Below are positions 24,212 through 33,194 of a stretch of DNA of 64,000 nt, piece by piece. The position numbers and the translations under genes are program-made. The notes under the pieces were generated by a model. It saw only the letters and a program-made list of their open reading frames with translations. It did no database searches and had not been told where the DNA came from. The stretch is taken from assembly GCF_007570825.1 (NCBI RefSeq), contig NZ_SUNB01000004.1, forward strand, positions 1-64,000, in the 5' to 3' direction. The DNA comes from Pleionea sediminis. Lineage in GTDB: Bacteria; Pseudomonadota; Gammaproteobacteria; Enterobacterales; Kangiellaceae. The stretch's first letter is position 1. Every line of letters starts with the position of its first letter.

Positions 24212-25477
24212 ATGAGTCATTCGGTTGTCAGTTGGTTGTTGCTAATAATAAGTACGGTATATATGTGTGATACATCTGCGGATGAATCAGAAATTAATCA
24301 ATTGAATGAACATTATCAATCGCTAAATAGCCTATCAATTCAGCTGAGCTTTAGAGATATGCTCAGCGATTGGAAAAATGTTGGCAATTTGAAGTCATTG
24401 GAAAAGCAGTGGCTGCATTTTGGAAGTCGGTTGGACGCTTTAGCCGAACGTGATTTATCGCTGTGCGAGAGCATTCTCACTCATGCGATGCAAACCACAA
24501 GTGATAGTCAACTTTTAGCTATCGAGCTGTTAGGCCAACCTGTAACTTATCGAGGTAATATCAGTGAGCTTCCTCGGGCGAAAGACTGGTATCGTTTATT
24601 GACTTTATTTTGGCTGGGAGAAGCTGTTTCGCCAGATGAGCTATTCGAAATCGGCGAAACTTCATTTAACAAAGCTATAGCCAGGCTTCGAACGATAAAA
24701 CAGGATTCTAATGGAGCGAGTAACTCATCATTTTCCAATAAAGACACTGCCGCTATCCAAAAGGCTTATTTAGATCGACACCATCGTGTTATTCAGAATC
24801 TTAATAAATTGTTCATAGATTCCGAGAATATCCCTCCTTTAACCATTGCGCGATCACCTCTTGGTCCTGAGTTTCTGGCGCCTGGCTATTATAACCCAGA
24901 TCAAAAACAATTTTATTTTCATGTTAGTAATGATGATTACATAAAAGCTCAAATGGATTTTCTTTATTTACATGAGGGATTGCCGGGGCACCATATGCAA
25001 AGCCATTGGCCAGATGAAAAATTGAAGTGCAACAGACTGAGTATGCCACCAAGCGCTATGGCTTTTGTTGAAGGGTGGGCTGCCTACATTGAACGATATG
25101 GACGTGATCTGGGATTGTACCAAGAGCCTGAAAGCGAGTATTACGCATATAAATGGCAGGCACTAAGAGCAATGCGTGTCATGGTTGATGTTGGTAAGCA
25201 CGCCTATGGTTGGTCCGATAATAAGTTAAAACAACATTGGAAGCAGCTCTTTCCAGAAGGCATAGATATGCTTGAACGAGAGTTGGCTCGAATTAAGCGA
25301 TGGCCAATGCAGGTTAATACTTACGTTTATGGGCGACATAAAATTGAAAGGTTACTTGCTGAGCAACAGCGTAAAGCAGACTTTAATCTTGTAGAGTTTC
25401 ATCAGCAGTTATTATCGATGACACACTTACCACTTTCATCCATTGAACGCTATAACGACTTTAATAATATTAAATGA
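24212..25477 (+). CDS. Secreted DUF885-family zinc peptidase, short form
   Basis: This encodes about 421 residues. The family hallmark HEGLPGHHMQ (HExxPGHH) is present, followed by FVEGWAAYIERYGRDLGLY and by the RVMVDVGKH and W motifs typical of DUF885 proteins, which are metallopeptidase-like. The usual length is nearer 550-600 residues, so the N-terminal helical part is shortened here. I prefer the ATG at 24212 over the GTG at 24203 because it begins a conventional signal peptide (hydrophobic LLLIISTVYMC). The gene is followed after 34 bp by the PDZ-hydrolase gene, suggesting co-transcription. Confidence 0.85.
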   Translation: MSHSVVSWLLLIISTVYMCDTSADESEINQLNEHYQSLNSLSIQLSFRDMLSDWKNVGNLKSLEKQWLHFGSRLDALAERDLSLCESILTHAMQTTSDSQLLAIELLGQPVTYRGNISELPRAKDWYRLLTLFWLGEAVSPDELFEIGETSFNKAIARLRTIKQDSNGASNSSFSNKDTAAIQKAYLDRHHRVIQNLNKLFIDSENIPPLTIARSPLGPEFLAPGYYNPDQKQFYFHVSNDDYIKAQMDFLYLHEGLPGHHMQSHWPDEKLKCNRLSMPPSAMAFVEGWAAYIERYGRDLGLYQEPESEYYAYKWQALRAMRVMVDVGKHAYGWSDNKLKQHWKQLFPEGIDMLERELARIKRWPMQVNTYVYGRHKIERLLAEQQRKADFNLVEFHQQLLSMTHLPLSSIERYNDFNNIK

Positions 25478-25511
25478 CTTAAGATACGACAAAAACAGTG
25501 AGATTACATTT

Positions 25512-26879
25512 ATGAATCGACGTAAGTTTTTCAATTATTTCTTATTCAATGCCTTAATTATGATAAGTAGCTTATCTAGTGCCAATGGGTTAAAGCCACG
25601 GGGTTTTTTAGGTATTGGTGGTCAGCCGGTGGACGGCTCCGATGGTATTGTTATTTCAAATATTGCGCCGAATTCGACGGCCACTCAACTTGGATTGCAA
25701 CAAGGTGATCGAGTGACACTCATAAATGGGCAGACAATTCTGTCGTTCCAAGATGTCATATCTGTACTGGGAGACTTAAGAGAAGGAGATTCTATTACTG
25801 TAAAACTTACGCGAGATGGTCAAACTCTTAAATTTAGTGGAGCACTTTCTGCGCGTCAGCAGGAAGTAAGCGATGCCTTTAATGTGATTTCTGATTCAGT
25901 GACAGTCAATAACAATCGATTACGTAGTTATATTTACCAGCCGAAGGACATCGCAAAAAATGAAAAACGACCCGCATTATTTTATATTCAAGGTTATACC
26001 TGTGGCTCTGTCAATTGGGGGGCGTTACCTAATTTAACCATGCGTCAGCTGTTATCTGATATTGCCAAAGCTGGATTTGTTGTGTATCGCGTTGAAAAAT
26101 TTGGAGTGGGAGACAGCGATGGTCATTTAAAGTGCTCTCAAATCGATTTTACAACCGAACTGTCAGGTTTCGATGCGGCAATCAAAGCATTAAAAGCACT
26201 GCCTTATGTTGACGAAAATAATATTCACCTATTTGGTCATTCGCTTGGCGGTTTATACGCACCTTTAATAGCAGAAAAAAATACCGTTAAAAGTGTTGCC
26301 GTTTATGGAACGGTTGTAAAACCTTGGTATGAATATTTACTCGACATTTATTCTAAGCAAGCGTTGCTTTATGGTACGGATAAGAAAACGGCACAAAAGA
26401 ATCGCGATCGGGTTCAGCCGTTGTTAGACGCCTGGCTAAATTCAGATCGAAGTTTAGAAGCTATGCGACACGACGAGAAACTTAAAGATGCTTTTAATTC
26501 TAATCTTGTTCCTATCAATGGTGATCAAATATTTCATCGGCACTATACGTTTTTTAGAGACCAAAACCAGTATAATTTTGCGGCCAAATGGAAAGCGCTG
26601 AAAGTACCTACTTTAGCCATTCATGGTGAATACGACGTACAAGCGATTGATGATAGTTGGACACATGACGTGGTTAATGCTGTCAATAGTCACGGTCGCG
26701 ACATTGCGAAACGAGTCATAATTCCAAAAACGGAGCACTCATTAATGACTTATAAATCCCGCGAAGCAACCATGTCAGCATTATCAAATGGACAGAACAA
26801 CGTTGTTCAACCGGGTGAGCATTATAAAGATTTCACGTATCATGAACTTGTAAAGTGGTTGAAACAGCACAGTGGTTAA
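25512..26879 (+). CDS. Exported PDZ-domain alpha/beta hydrolase
   Basis: This encodes 455 residues from the ATG at 25512. That start (MNRRKFFNYF...) gives a proper signal peptide ending near SSLSSANG; a longer frame from 25443 would overlap the DUF885 gene. A PDZ domain (GFLGIGGQPV ... GLQQGDRVTLINGQ ... GDSITVKLTRDGQ) spans about residues 27-115. An alpha/beta hydrolase follows, with a YIQGYTCGSVNW oxyanion region, nucleophile Ser in FGHSLGG, acid in HGEYD and His in KTEHSLM. It probably hydrolyses peptides or esters in the periplasm, with PDZ docking of substrate C-termini. Confidence 0.88.
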   Translation: MNRRKFFNYFLFNALIMISSLSSANGLKPRGFLGIGGQPVDGSDGIVISNIAPNSTATQLGLQQGDRVTLINGQTILSFQDVISVLGDLREGDSITVKLTRDGQTLKFSGALSARQQEVSDAFNVISDSVTVNNNRLRSYIYQPKDIAKNEKRPALFYIQGYTCGSVNWGALPNLTMRQLLSDIAKAGFVVYRVEKFGVGDSDGHLKCSQIDFTTELSGFDAAIKALKALPYVDENNIHLFGHSLGGLYAPLIAEKNTVKSVAVYGTVVKPWYEYLLDIYSKQALLYGTDKKTAQKNRDRVQPLLDAWLNSDRSLEAMRHDEKLKDAFNSNLVPINGDQIFHRHYTFFRDQNQYNFAAKWKALKVPTLAIHGEYDVQAIDDSWTHDVVNAVNSHGRDIAKRVIIPKTEHSLMTYKSREATMSALSNGQNNVVQPGEHYKDFTYHELVKWLKQHSG

Positions 26880-27338
26880 TTCAAATTGACTTTGGAGACA
26901 TTTGTTGTTTCATACCTATTTAAATTTGCCTGGTGTTGATTACCAGGCAGAAATATAAAGCGTATTGTACATATTCCTTCGGTTGCTGTTGGTATCCACT
27001 TCGCCAATGCAAGATGCTTTCGTATACTTTGATAAGAATAGAACGGCCACTGCACTAATGAGAACTCCAGTTCTTAAAATAACCTCTTAATGTTGGGGGG
27101 GAATTAGTTCATGCAAAATACTGTTCTAATACCCCCAATAATGTAAATCTACTCATCAGAGCTTCACAGAGTGTGTCGACTATTGTAATGACTATTGTGA
27201 AGTATTCTTCGCCATTATCTCTCAATTTATCGATAGAGTGTGTCAGCAATAATCGTATAAAAGTCTATACTTAGGACTGATTTCTTCGGTCAGTTATGTC
27301 CTCGTTGCGTGTTGGAAAAGTTTCAGTGAGGTAAAGTA
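26880..27338. other. Intergenic region, 459 bp
   Basis: It contains one hairpin near its start (listed separately) and then AT-rich sequence with no gene or repeat that I can support. Confidence 0.4.
26927..26949 (+). terminator. Hairpin after the PDZ hydrolase gene
   Basis: TGCCTGGT and ACCAGGCA form a perfect 8-bp stem with loop GTTGATT, flanked by AAAT and GAAAT. It lies about 50 bp after the stop codon. The T-tract is weak. Confidence 0.5.
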
Positions 27339-29102
27339 ATGAAAAGAAAAAGCAGTCCCGTTCTTATTGGTGTTTTTTTTATTCTAATTGGTGGGTCGTT
27401 TCTCTACTTATTGGCTCTTTCTAAAATGATTGAAGCCTATCAAATGCAATCGTGGCGTCCTGTGCCTGCGGATTTGATTAGTGCAGAACTCACCAGCTAT
27501 CTTCATACCGATGAAGATGGGCACTCAACGACTATGTACAAAGTAAAAATGCGCTATCGATATGTGATTGATGGTAATCCGTATATAGGCAGCCGAGTTA
27601 ATGTTGATAACTTCAGCTCAAGCGATCGAGATGAGCATGCAGATCGTCTATCGAACATTGAACGACTTGCTGCAAGAGAGAATTTGAGGGTTTGGGTTAA
27701 CCCGGATGATCCAATTGAGTCAGTATTTGACCGAACGATTAGCTGGTCGAGAATAATCGCGATTTCGCTGTTTAGTTGTGTATTTATTTCTGTCGGCGTT
27801 TTTATTATTCGGTTCTCTAAAAAAGCTGAATCTGAGGAAGATGAAGAGGGCGCTCGATTGTTTTCGGAGATTGTAAGCTCAGCTTCTACTGAGAACAAGC
27901 TTGACTCAAAGGAGATATATTCAACCGCTAAAGGCAATATTCGGCTTTGGAAATACGCTTCGATAATTTCATTCTTCTTTTTTTTAACTTTTTCTGTTGG
28001 ACTTATTGGAAGTAACTTAGTTGGTACTATTGTCGCGATACTATTCTTCATACCTCCTTTCATTATTTCTTATGTCTACTGGAAAAAGCGAGTGGAGTGG
28101 AATTACTTTAAGGATGTTCCATTGGTTCTCTCTCCTTATCCCGGTGTGATTGGGGGCGAAGTGAAAGGACATCTAATTATTCCCAAGGAATTTCATCCCT
28201 CGGATAAATATAATATTTCATTGAATTGTACTCAAACAGAGACACAAAAGAGTCATAACAAAACCAGTATTCGATCGCACCTTATTTACGAGAATAGTAT
28301 TTCTCCGGTCGCAAAAGAACATGAGCAGGGCTCGTTTCTTGAATTTGAATTTTATGTACCTGCTGATAAACCATCCACAGCAAGAGGTGACAATGCAATT
28401 ACCTGGAGTATCGAAGTTAAAAGTAAGCTAAAAACAATTAATTTAAAACGGAGTTATGATATTCCGGTATTTCGTACGGCGAAAAGTCAAAGCGTTAAAG
28501 ACGAGTTAAAATCAAAACCCTTATCGAAAAGTGAAAAACGAAGAATTGAGCAAAAGGTAAGTTTTCAGCGTTCGTCGAATGATAATCAGATGTCGAAATC
28601 AGAAACTAAAAGCACAAATCGAAAAGCAGATATAAAAGATATTCCTGAAGAATTAACATTTCATACTCCGAAACTGGCAGCAGGTTTGCTTCTTACCTTA
28701 ATGGGGCTAGCGTTCTTTTTAATCGGTGTGACTCTGTTTGCTGTAAAAGGTGAGATATTTGGTTTGTTTTTTGCGCTGGTTAGTAGTGTTTTCCTTGGCT
28801 TTGGTATCTACATTTGGGGTAAAAACTGTAAAGTAAAGGTGACTCCTAATTGTATTGAAGTTGATCAATATTTGTTTTCTAAATTAATAAAAAAACATCG
28901 TTATCGAGCGCAAGAAATAAGCTCTATTAAGCCCATAGTTATTCACTCAAGTAGTCAGGCTGGAAAGGCTGTACGAAATACATACGGCCTTTCTTTATAC
29001 ATCAGAAATGGGGAAAGCGTTGATTTGGGTGGAAACTTTAAATCTAAGAAAAACGCAATTTACATGATTGAGCAAATTGAACAGGTATTACATCGAGAGT
29101 GA
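27339..29102 (+). CDS. DUF3592-domain membrane protein
   Basis: This encodes 587 residues. TM1 at about 8-30 is followed by the DUF3592 pattern: W.PVPADLISAEL, YKVKMRYRYVIDG and RVWVNPDDP, then TM2 at about 133-158. TM pairs occur again near 205-250 and 443-490. Between them is a large beta-rich domain (about 260-390) and a Lys/Ser-rich linker. The C-terminal part (ITPNCIEVDQYLF ...) looks like a PH-like membrane-associated domain. GAGG before the ATG gives a good start. The function of DUF3592 is unknown. The gene is alone in its unit, with the lipoprotein gene 108 bp downstream. Confidence 0.8.
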   Translation: MKRKSSPVLIGVFFILIGGSFLYLLALSKMIEAYQMQSWRPVPADLISAELTSYLHTDEDGHSTTMYKVKMRYRYVIDGNPYIGSRVNVDNFSSSDRDEHADRLSNIERLAARENLRVWVNPDDPIESVFDRTISWSRIIAISLFSCVFISVGVFIIRFSKKAESEEDEEGARLFSEIVSSASTENKLDSKEIYSTAKGNIRLWKYASIISFFFFLTFSVGLIGSNLVGTIVAILFFIPPFIISYVYWKKRVEWNYFKDVPLVLSPYPGVIGGEVKGHLIIPKEFHPSDKYNISLNCTQTETQKSHNKTSIRSHLIYENSISPVAKEHEQGSFLEFEFYVPADKPSTARGDNAITWSIEVKSKLKTINLKRSYDIPVFRTAKSQSVKDELKSKPLSKSEKRRIEQKVSFQRSSNDNQMSKSETKSTNRKADIKDIPEELTFHTPKLAAGLLLTLMGLAFFLIGVTLFAVKGEIFGLFFALVSSVFLGFGIYIWGKNCKVKVTPNCIEVDQYLFSKLIKKHRYRAQEISSIKPIVIHSSSQAGKAVRNTYGLSLYIRNGESVDLGGNFKSKKNAIYMIEQIEQVLHRE

Positions 29103-29210
29103 TTGATAAGGTAAGGATTAATCTCATTTATCGTAATAGCATCTCGATGTTGGTTAAGTTTTGATTAAGATTTATTTTGTAGAATGGCTTTTTTTATCAG
29201 GAGAGCTCAC

Positions 29211-29924
29211 ATGTACAGGTTTGTATTAATCGCATTTTTGTCAATATTTTTGACAGCATGTAGTCATCAGTCGGTTTCGATTCAGTTAGCAGAAGAGTTC
29301 GAGCAAGAAGCATCGATGTATCCAGTTGGCGGTCGGTACGGATTGCAGATTAATCAAAAGTTGCATCTAGGTCCATATCGAACGAGTGATTTATCGAGAA
29401 GTGGCGCTGGTACAACATTTTTAGGCTTTTTTACTCCCATTGACGAGCGTCATCAGACAACGTCGTTTAAGCTTAAAAAAGAGCAATCGACAGTTGCTTA
29501 TGTGTCGTTGGCTACTAATGTAAAACGCCTGGATGCCTCGCAATCCTTTTCTTGGATACGTGACTTTTATTACAGTGATGATTTATACGCTGGAAAAATG
29601 AGCATTAATGCGACTGAATGGACATTCGTACTAGATAATCCACATCGTTTGGCACTAAAGCAATCGGGAGGCGTTATTTTTAGCGAAAGTGATAGAATAA
29701 TAATTAGACAAGCTAAATTGGAGCGAGACATTCCTGAGTTTATCAAGCGAAATATTCCCCATAGTTCAGGATTTGAGTTTTTGTATAATGACCGGGTGAT
29801 TGGTGCCGTCGATACTTCTTCTTCCGGTTTTGTATGGATTTTCAACGATTTGGACGAAAGTATGAAGCACGTTATCGCAGCTGCGTCTTTGGCGATTTTG
29901 GTGAGGCACGATATAACGGAATAA
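29211..29924 (+). CDS. Lipoprotein of unknown function
   Basis: This encodes 237 residues from the ATG at 29211, supported by CAGGAGAG 7-8 nt upstream; an ATG at 29184 would bury this site. The N-terminus MYRFVLIAFLSIFLTACSH is a standard lipobox signal with Cys at residue 17. The mature domain has no motif I know; it includes a repeated hydrophobic-beta pattern and ends in a hydrophobic helix (AAASLAILVRHD). It follows the DUF3592 gene with no obvious terminator between, so the two may be co-transcribed. Confidence 0.75.
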   Translation: MYRFVLIAFLSIFLTACSHQSVSIQLAEEFEQEASMYPVGGRYGLQINQKLHLGPYRTSDLSRSGAGTTFLGFFTPIDERHQTTSFKLKKEQSTVAYVSLATNVKRLDASQSFSWIRDFYYSDDLYAGKMSINATEWTFVLDNPHRLALKQSGGVIFSESDRIIIRQAKLERDIPEFIKRNIPHSSGFEFLYNDRVIGAVDTSSSGFVWIFNDLDESMKHVIAAASLAILVRHDITE

Positions 29925-30061
29925 GGATTGTTAAAATAGCGTTGATCGGTAATTTTAATCAGCCGTTAAACAATCAGTAATTAGCGATCCCCCGAAAATG
30001 CCAATGATTTCTTATAGTACTCTTAGAAAAATTTAAACATATATTATATAAGAAGGAAAAT

Positions 30062-30907
30062 ATGAGTCAGATCATAAAAGCATCACTGCTGTCCTTAATA
30101 GCATCGGCATCGTTGTCAGTCTTTTCAGAAACGATAGAACTAGATTACGATGGAAATCGTAGTTTTGAAATGGTTTCGGGACAAGACTATGTGATTAGCA
30201 TTGCGCTTGACAAACCCTACTCAAGCTTTTCGGAAATTTGTCTTGATCTTGGTATTGATAATGATCGATATGGGGTTTCGGATACGGCTTCTGTTATTAA
30301 TATTCGATACGAAAGTGAGAGTAATCCTCTAATCTATCTCGATCTCATCAACGCTCAGTGGTCCTTTGAAAGTGGGGAGCCCGACGAAAATGGCAATCCT
30401 ACCTGGTTGGCCTCTAAAGAGTTCCCAACGACACACTGTATTAATAGCCTAAGCGATAATTTAAAAGATGGTAGTGCAGAATTTACTTTTAATATTGATA
30501 GTGGACGTCTCTTCATCGAGGACTTAGCCATCAGAGTAGATGGTGTACCAGAGAGCGTACTTATTCAGTTGAAAAGAACATCTGAGATAATGTTTTATCC
30601 TGAGTCCGGTGGTACGCTTAACTATGAAGCTCGGTTAGGTAACTTTGCAGAGTCAATGGAGCGTAAGCGATTCAAGATGTGGGGCGTAATCATTATGCCA
30701 GATAATATTCCTTTTCCGGTCTTAGGTGAAAGAACTTTCGATGTTGATTATGGAGAAACAAAAGAGTTTTTAAATCGAGAATTAAACATTCCTTCGTGGT
30801 TTAAGCCTGGAATTCACACCATGAAGTGGTTTGTGACAGAACTTGGCTCTAACGAAATTTATTCTTCGGAATTGTCATTTGTGAAAGCGGAGTCTCAATC
30901 CAATTAG
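30062..30907 (+). CDS. Secreted protein of unknown function
   Basis: This encodes 281 residues with a signal peptide cleaved after about VFSE (residues 1-22 hydrophobic, Ala/Ser-rich). AGAAGGAAA lies immediately upstream of the ATG. The mature part is acidic and probably mostly beta-sandwich; two Cys (EICLDLG and THCIN) could pair. The C-terminal half (GERTFDVDYGETKEF, WFKPGIHTMKWFVTE) resembles an extracellular Ig-like module of the sort found beside proteases. I do not recognise a family. A hairpin follows 24 bp after the stop. Confidence 0.7.
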   Translation: MSQIIKASLLSLIASASLSVFSETIELDYDGNRSFEMVSGQDYVISIALDKPYSSFSEICLDLGIDNDRYGVSDTASVINIRYESESNPLIYLDLINAQWSFESGEPDENGNPTWLASKEFPTTHCINSLSDNLKDGSAEFTFNIDSGRLFIEDLAIRVDGVPESVLIQLKRTSEIMFYPESGGTLNYEARLGNFAESMERKRFKMWGVIIMPDNIPFPVLGERTFDVDYGETKEFLNRELNIPSWFKPGIHTMKWFVTELGSNEIYSSELSFVKAESQSN

Positions 30908-31279
30908 TTGTGTCCGTAAGTTTATGAGCTTAGTCCATTCTATTTTCTGTAGAATGGACTGATGATTGAGAGCTGTTTTCTGTTAATTGCTTTATTTGAA
31001 TAGCCGTTAATAAATATTACACCTCTACAATTTGTCTCGTATTAAATCTATCCGTTCCCATAAAATCCACAGAGATTCGGTTTGACTATTTTTCTAATAG
31101 ACTATTGGTGCTTAAACGAAATTAACCATTGATTTTCTCATTTGTTGTCGATTCTCAACATTCTTTGTTTAATTAATCAATGATTCCCAGCCCTAACATT
31201 TGCTTACCCAGTATTATTTTGCTAAAAACGGTTCTCATTATGCGAAGCGGTGATACAGAAAATTGAAATTGAGATATCA
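30908..31279. other. Intergenic region, 372 bp
   Basis: It contains the hairpin at 30932-30960 and the AT-rich upstream region of the CadC-like gene. No additional gene is supported. A GTG at 31250 extends the downstream frame by ten residues but lacks a good ribosome site. Confidence 0.4.
30932..30960 (+). terminator. Hairpin after the secreted protein gene
   Basis: AGTCCATTCTA pairs perfectly with TAGAATGGACT (11 bp) around TTTTCTG. There is no T-run after it, so it may be a factor-assisted end or an mRNA-protecting structure. Confidence 0.5.
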
Positions 31280-32422
31280 ATGAAGCCTTTTCAACTCGAT
31301 GATTGGTTAGTAGAGCCCGAAAAAAACTTGATTTCCTATGATGGCGATACGATTCATATTGAACCTCGAGTAATGGCGGTTTTAGTTTGTTTAGTAAATA
31401 ACCTGGAGCAAACAGTTTCTCGAGAAAAACTTATCGAAGAGGCTTGGCCTGATCGTATTGTTGGCGATGGTTCATTAAATCGTTGCATTGCTATTTTAAG
31501 AAAAACCTTCGATAAATCGGGTACCAAGCAAAGCGTTATTAAAACTATTCCTAAGAAAGGCTATTTATTGAGTACGTCGGTAGATTTTGGTTTAAAGAAA
31601 ACACTGCGGCATTCGAATAAATTGGGCAACGTCAGTCAAGAAAAAACATCTTCTCGATCGATTTCTAACATTTATTGGCTGATTCCTTTGGTAACAACGT
31701 TAAGTGTTAGTTTATTTTTTATTGAGATAAAGCCTGGCCAATCTAAATCAAAAGAACCAATTCAAAAGTCAAGCGAAAATGAGTATGTAAAAGTTTTTAA
31801 AGAAACGACGTTGGTTCCTGGAAGTCCTACTGGCGTATTTTGCTTTGATGGTGTCGATGATTTTGTTGAAGTGCCAAGTAATAGTGATATTGATGTTGGC
31901 GTTGGTGATTTTTCATTAAGTGTATGGGTTAAAACCCATTTCGATGGTATTGGTGTCATTCTGGATAAGCGTGTTGAAGATCGCTTAGGTAACGTTCTGG
32001 GGTATAACCTGCATTTACATAACGGTGAACCGGGAATGCAATTGGCTGATGGAGAAGGTGAGTGGTATTGTTCAAAAGATACACAAAAATCGTCTTGCAC
32101 CAACTTTTCTTCTGGAAAAGCCATAAATGACGGATTGTGGCATCATGTCGTTGTTTCAGTGGACCGCGATCACGATAAAGGATTAAAGTTTTTCATCGAT
32201 GGAAAATTAGTGTCGTCTACAAATGCATCCTATCGACAGCGCTCGTTAAGTAATCCAAGTGCTCTTCGGATCGGCAGTCGCTCATCTTCGATTACGGGAT
32301 TATTTCCTGTAGAGATTCAAGGTGTACAAATATTTAATCGAGCATTGAATCATCAAGATATTGAAAAACTTATTAATGCCGTTAATCCAAATGATTGTAA
32401 GTCAAGTCTTATTGGGTATTAA
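31280..32422 (+). CDS. CadC-like membrane transcription regulator with extracytoplasmic LamG domain
   Basis: This encodes 380 residues from the ATG at 31280 (MKPFQLDDWLVEP, the typical CadC-type start). An OmpR/PhoB winged helix spans about residues 1-95 (EPRVMAVLVCLV, VSREKLIEEAWP, SLNRCIAILRKTF, VIKTIPKKGYLL). A single TM at about 128-147 is followed by a concanavalin/LamG-type domain (about 180-370) starting GVFCFDGVDDFVEVP and including DFSLSVWVKT, DGLWHHVVVSVDR, FFIDGKLV and ALRIGS. LamG folds bind glycans or proteins, so I infer a one-component sensor of an extracellular polymer. Target genes are unknown; the neighbouring small secreted peptide is a candidate. Confidence 0.88.
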   Translation: MKPFQLDDWLVEPEKNLISYDGDTIHIEPRVMAVLVCLVNNLEQTVSREKLIEEAWPDRIVGDGSLNRCIAILRKTFDKSGTKQSVIKTIPKKGYLLSTSVDFGLKKTLRHSNKLGNVSQEKTSSRSISNIYWLIPLVTTLSVSLFFIEIKPGQSKSKEPIQKSSENEYVKVFKETTLVPGSPTGVFCFDGVDDFVEVPSNSDIDVGVGDFSLSVWVKTHFDGIGVILDKRVEDRLGNVLGYNLHLHNGEPGMQLADGEGEWYCSKDTQKSSCTNFSSGKAINDGLWHHVVVSVDRDHDKGLKFFIDGKLVSSTNASYRQRSLSNPSALRIGSRSSSITGLFPVEIQGVQIFNRALNHQDIEKLINAVNPNDCKSSLIGY

Positions 32423-32447
32423 CGAACAGTGGCTAAACCACTGTTCG
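32423..32447. terminator. Bidirectional terminator
   Basis: CGAACAGTGG and CCACTGTTCG form a perfect 10-bp stem with loop CTAAA, followed by ATTTTTAAAA. It separates the convergent CadC-like and small-peptide genes. Confidence 0.85.
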
Positions 32448-32457
32448 ATTTTTAAAA

Positions 32458-32640
32458 CTAGACATATTCACAACCGTAATAGTTACAGACATTAGCAATA
32501 CAAGTGGCAATTTGAATGTCTGAACTATACGCTCTTTCACACGCATCGATAACATCTAACACTGGGTAAACTTTTGCTGAAGCAAAAGACGCTGCTGTTG
32601 CAAAGATACTCGAAATTACAATCGCTTTTAATTTTTTCAT
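32458..32640 (-). CDS. Small secreted Cys-containing peptide
   Basis: This encodes 60 residues: a clear signal peptide (MKKLKAIVISSIFATAASFASA) followed by a mature peptide of about 38 residues with four Cys (DACERAY, IATCIANVCNYYGC). Four Cys in a short exported chain suggest two disulfides. AAGGAAAT just before the ATG is a good ribosome site. I do not recognise a family. It lies tail-to-tail with the CadC-LamG regulator and has its own 5' region. A signalling or bacteriocin-like role is possible but speculative. Confidence 0.65.
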   Translation of the reverse strand: MKKLKAIVISSIFATAASFASAKVYPVLDVIDACERAYSSDIQIATCIANVCNYYGCEYV

Positions 32641-33194
32641 GATATTTCCTTTTTTGGTGAGTAGTAAAATTATCTTTGAGACTTCATATCGTTATAGTCA
32701 ACTCGACTAGCTGAAGTCTATTAACAAAGTTATCTAAATCCTTGGGTAAAAACTGTATGATTAAGTGATAAAAATATGATGGAAGTGTTATGAAGCGATA
32801 CTTGTTGCTCTTTTATAGCTAGTTTTAGTCTGAGCAGTAGCAGAAAAACAATGGCTATTTGTTAGTGGTAATTTTGGGGTTGATAGGATTATTGAGAGCG
32901 GATTTATAGGATGTTGTTGCGGATTACGAACTTATGAGCACAGTAATTCTGAAGCTAAAATTGATTTATATGACATTGTTCTAAGCTGACAGTATTAAAC
33001 GAAAAGGGATGATTTGAATGGAGTTGGTTGTAAATTATACTGGTGAGTTGAAAGGGTGTTGTATTTTCTTCGAAAGTGTTTAGGGGTTGAATTCGTATTA
33101 CTTCCGTTGATTGCGTTATCCGGTTAAAATATAGCATTCTTCAATACAAATGATTGTATGGACATTATTTCTCAGGATTAAGAAGAGTGCTATT
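32641..33194. other. Intergenic region, 554 bp, with a possible gene remnant
   Basis: The region lies between the small peptide gene and the S9 peptidase. It includes a stretch with coding-like appearance broken by frameshifts (listed separately at 32790). No other repeat or hairpin stands out. Confidence 0.4.
32790..32989 (+). pseudogene. Possible frameshifted remnant of a secreted protein gene
   Basis: The ATG at 32790 begins MKRYLLLFY. Moving to frame +1 gives IASFSLSS, and moving again gives AVAEKQWLFVSGNFG, continuing open to a TGA at 32987. Together these make a plausible signal peptide with an AVA cleavage site and about 48 mature residues containing three consecutive Cys. Two frameshifts in about 40 bp are required, so this is either a decayed gene or coincidence. 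Confidence 0.25.

Noticed and set aside
27554-28063. 169-codon minus-strand frame inside the DUF3592 gene
   Set aside because: It lies fully antisense to a clear coding sequence and has no domain, signal or ribosome site.
31762-32124. 120-codon minus-strand frame inside the CadC-LamG gene
   Set aside because: It is a shadow of the LamG coding region with low-complexity Ser/Pro composition.
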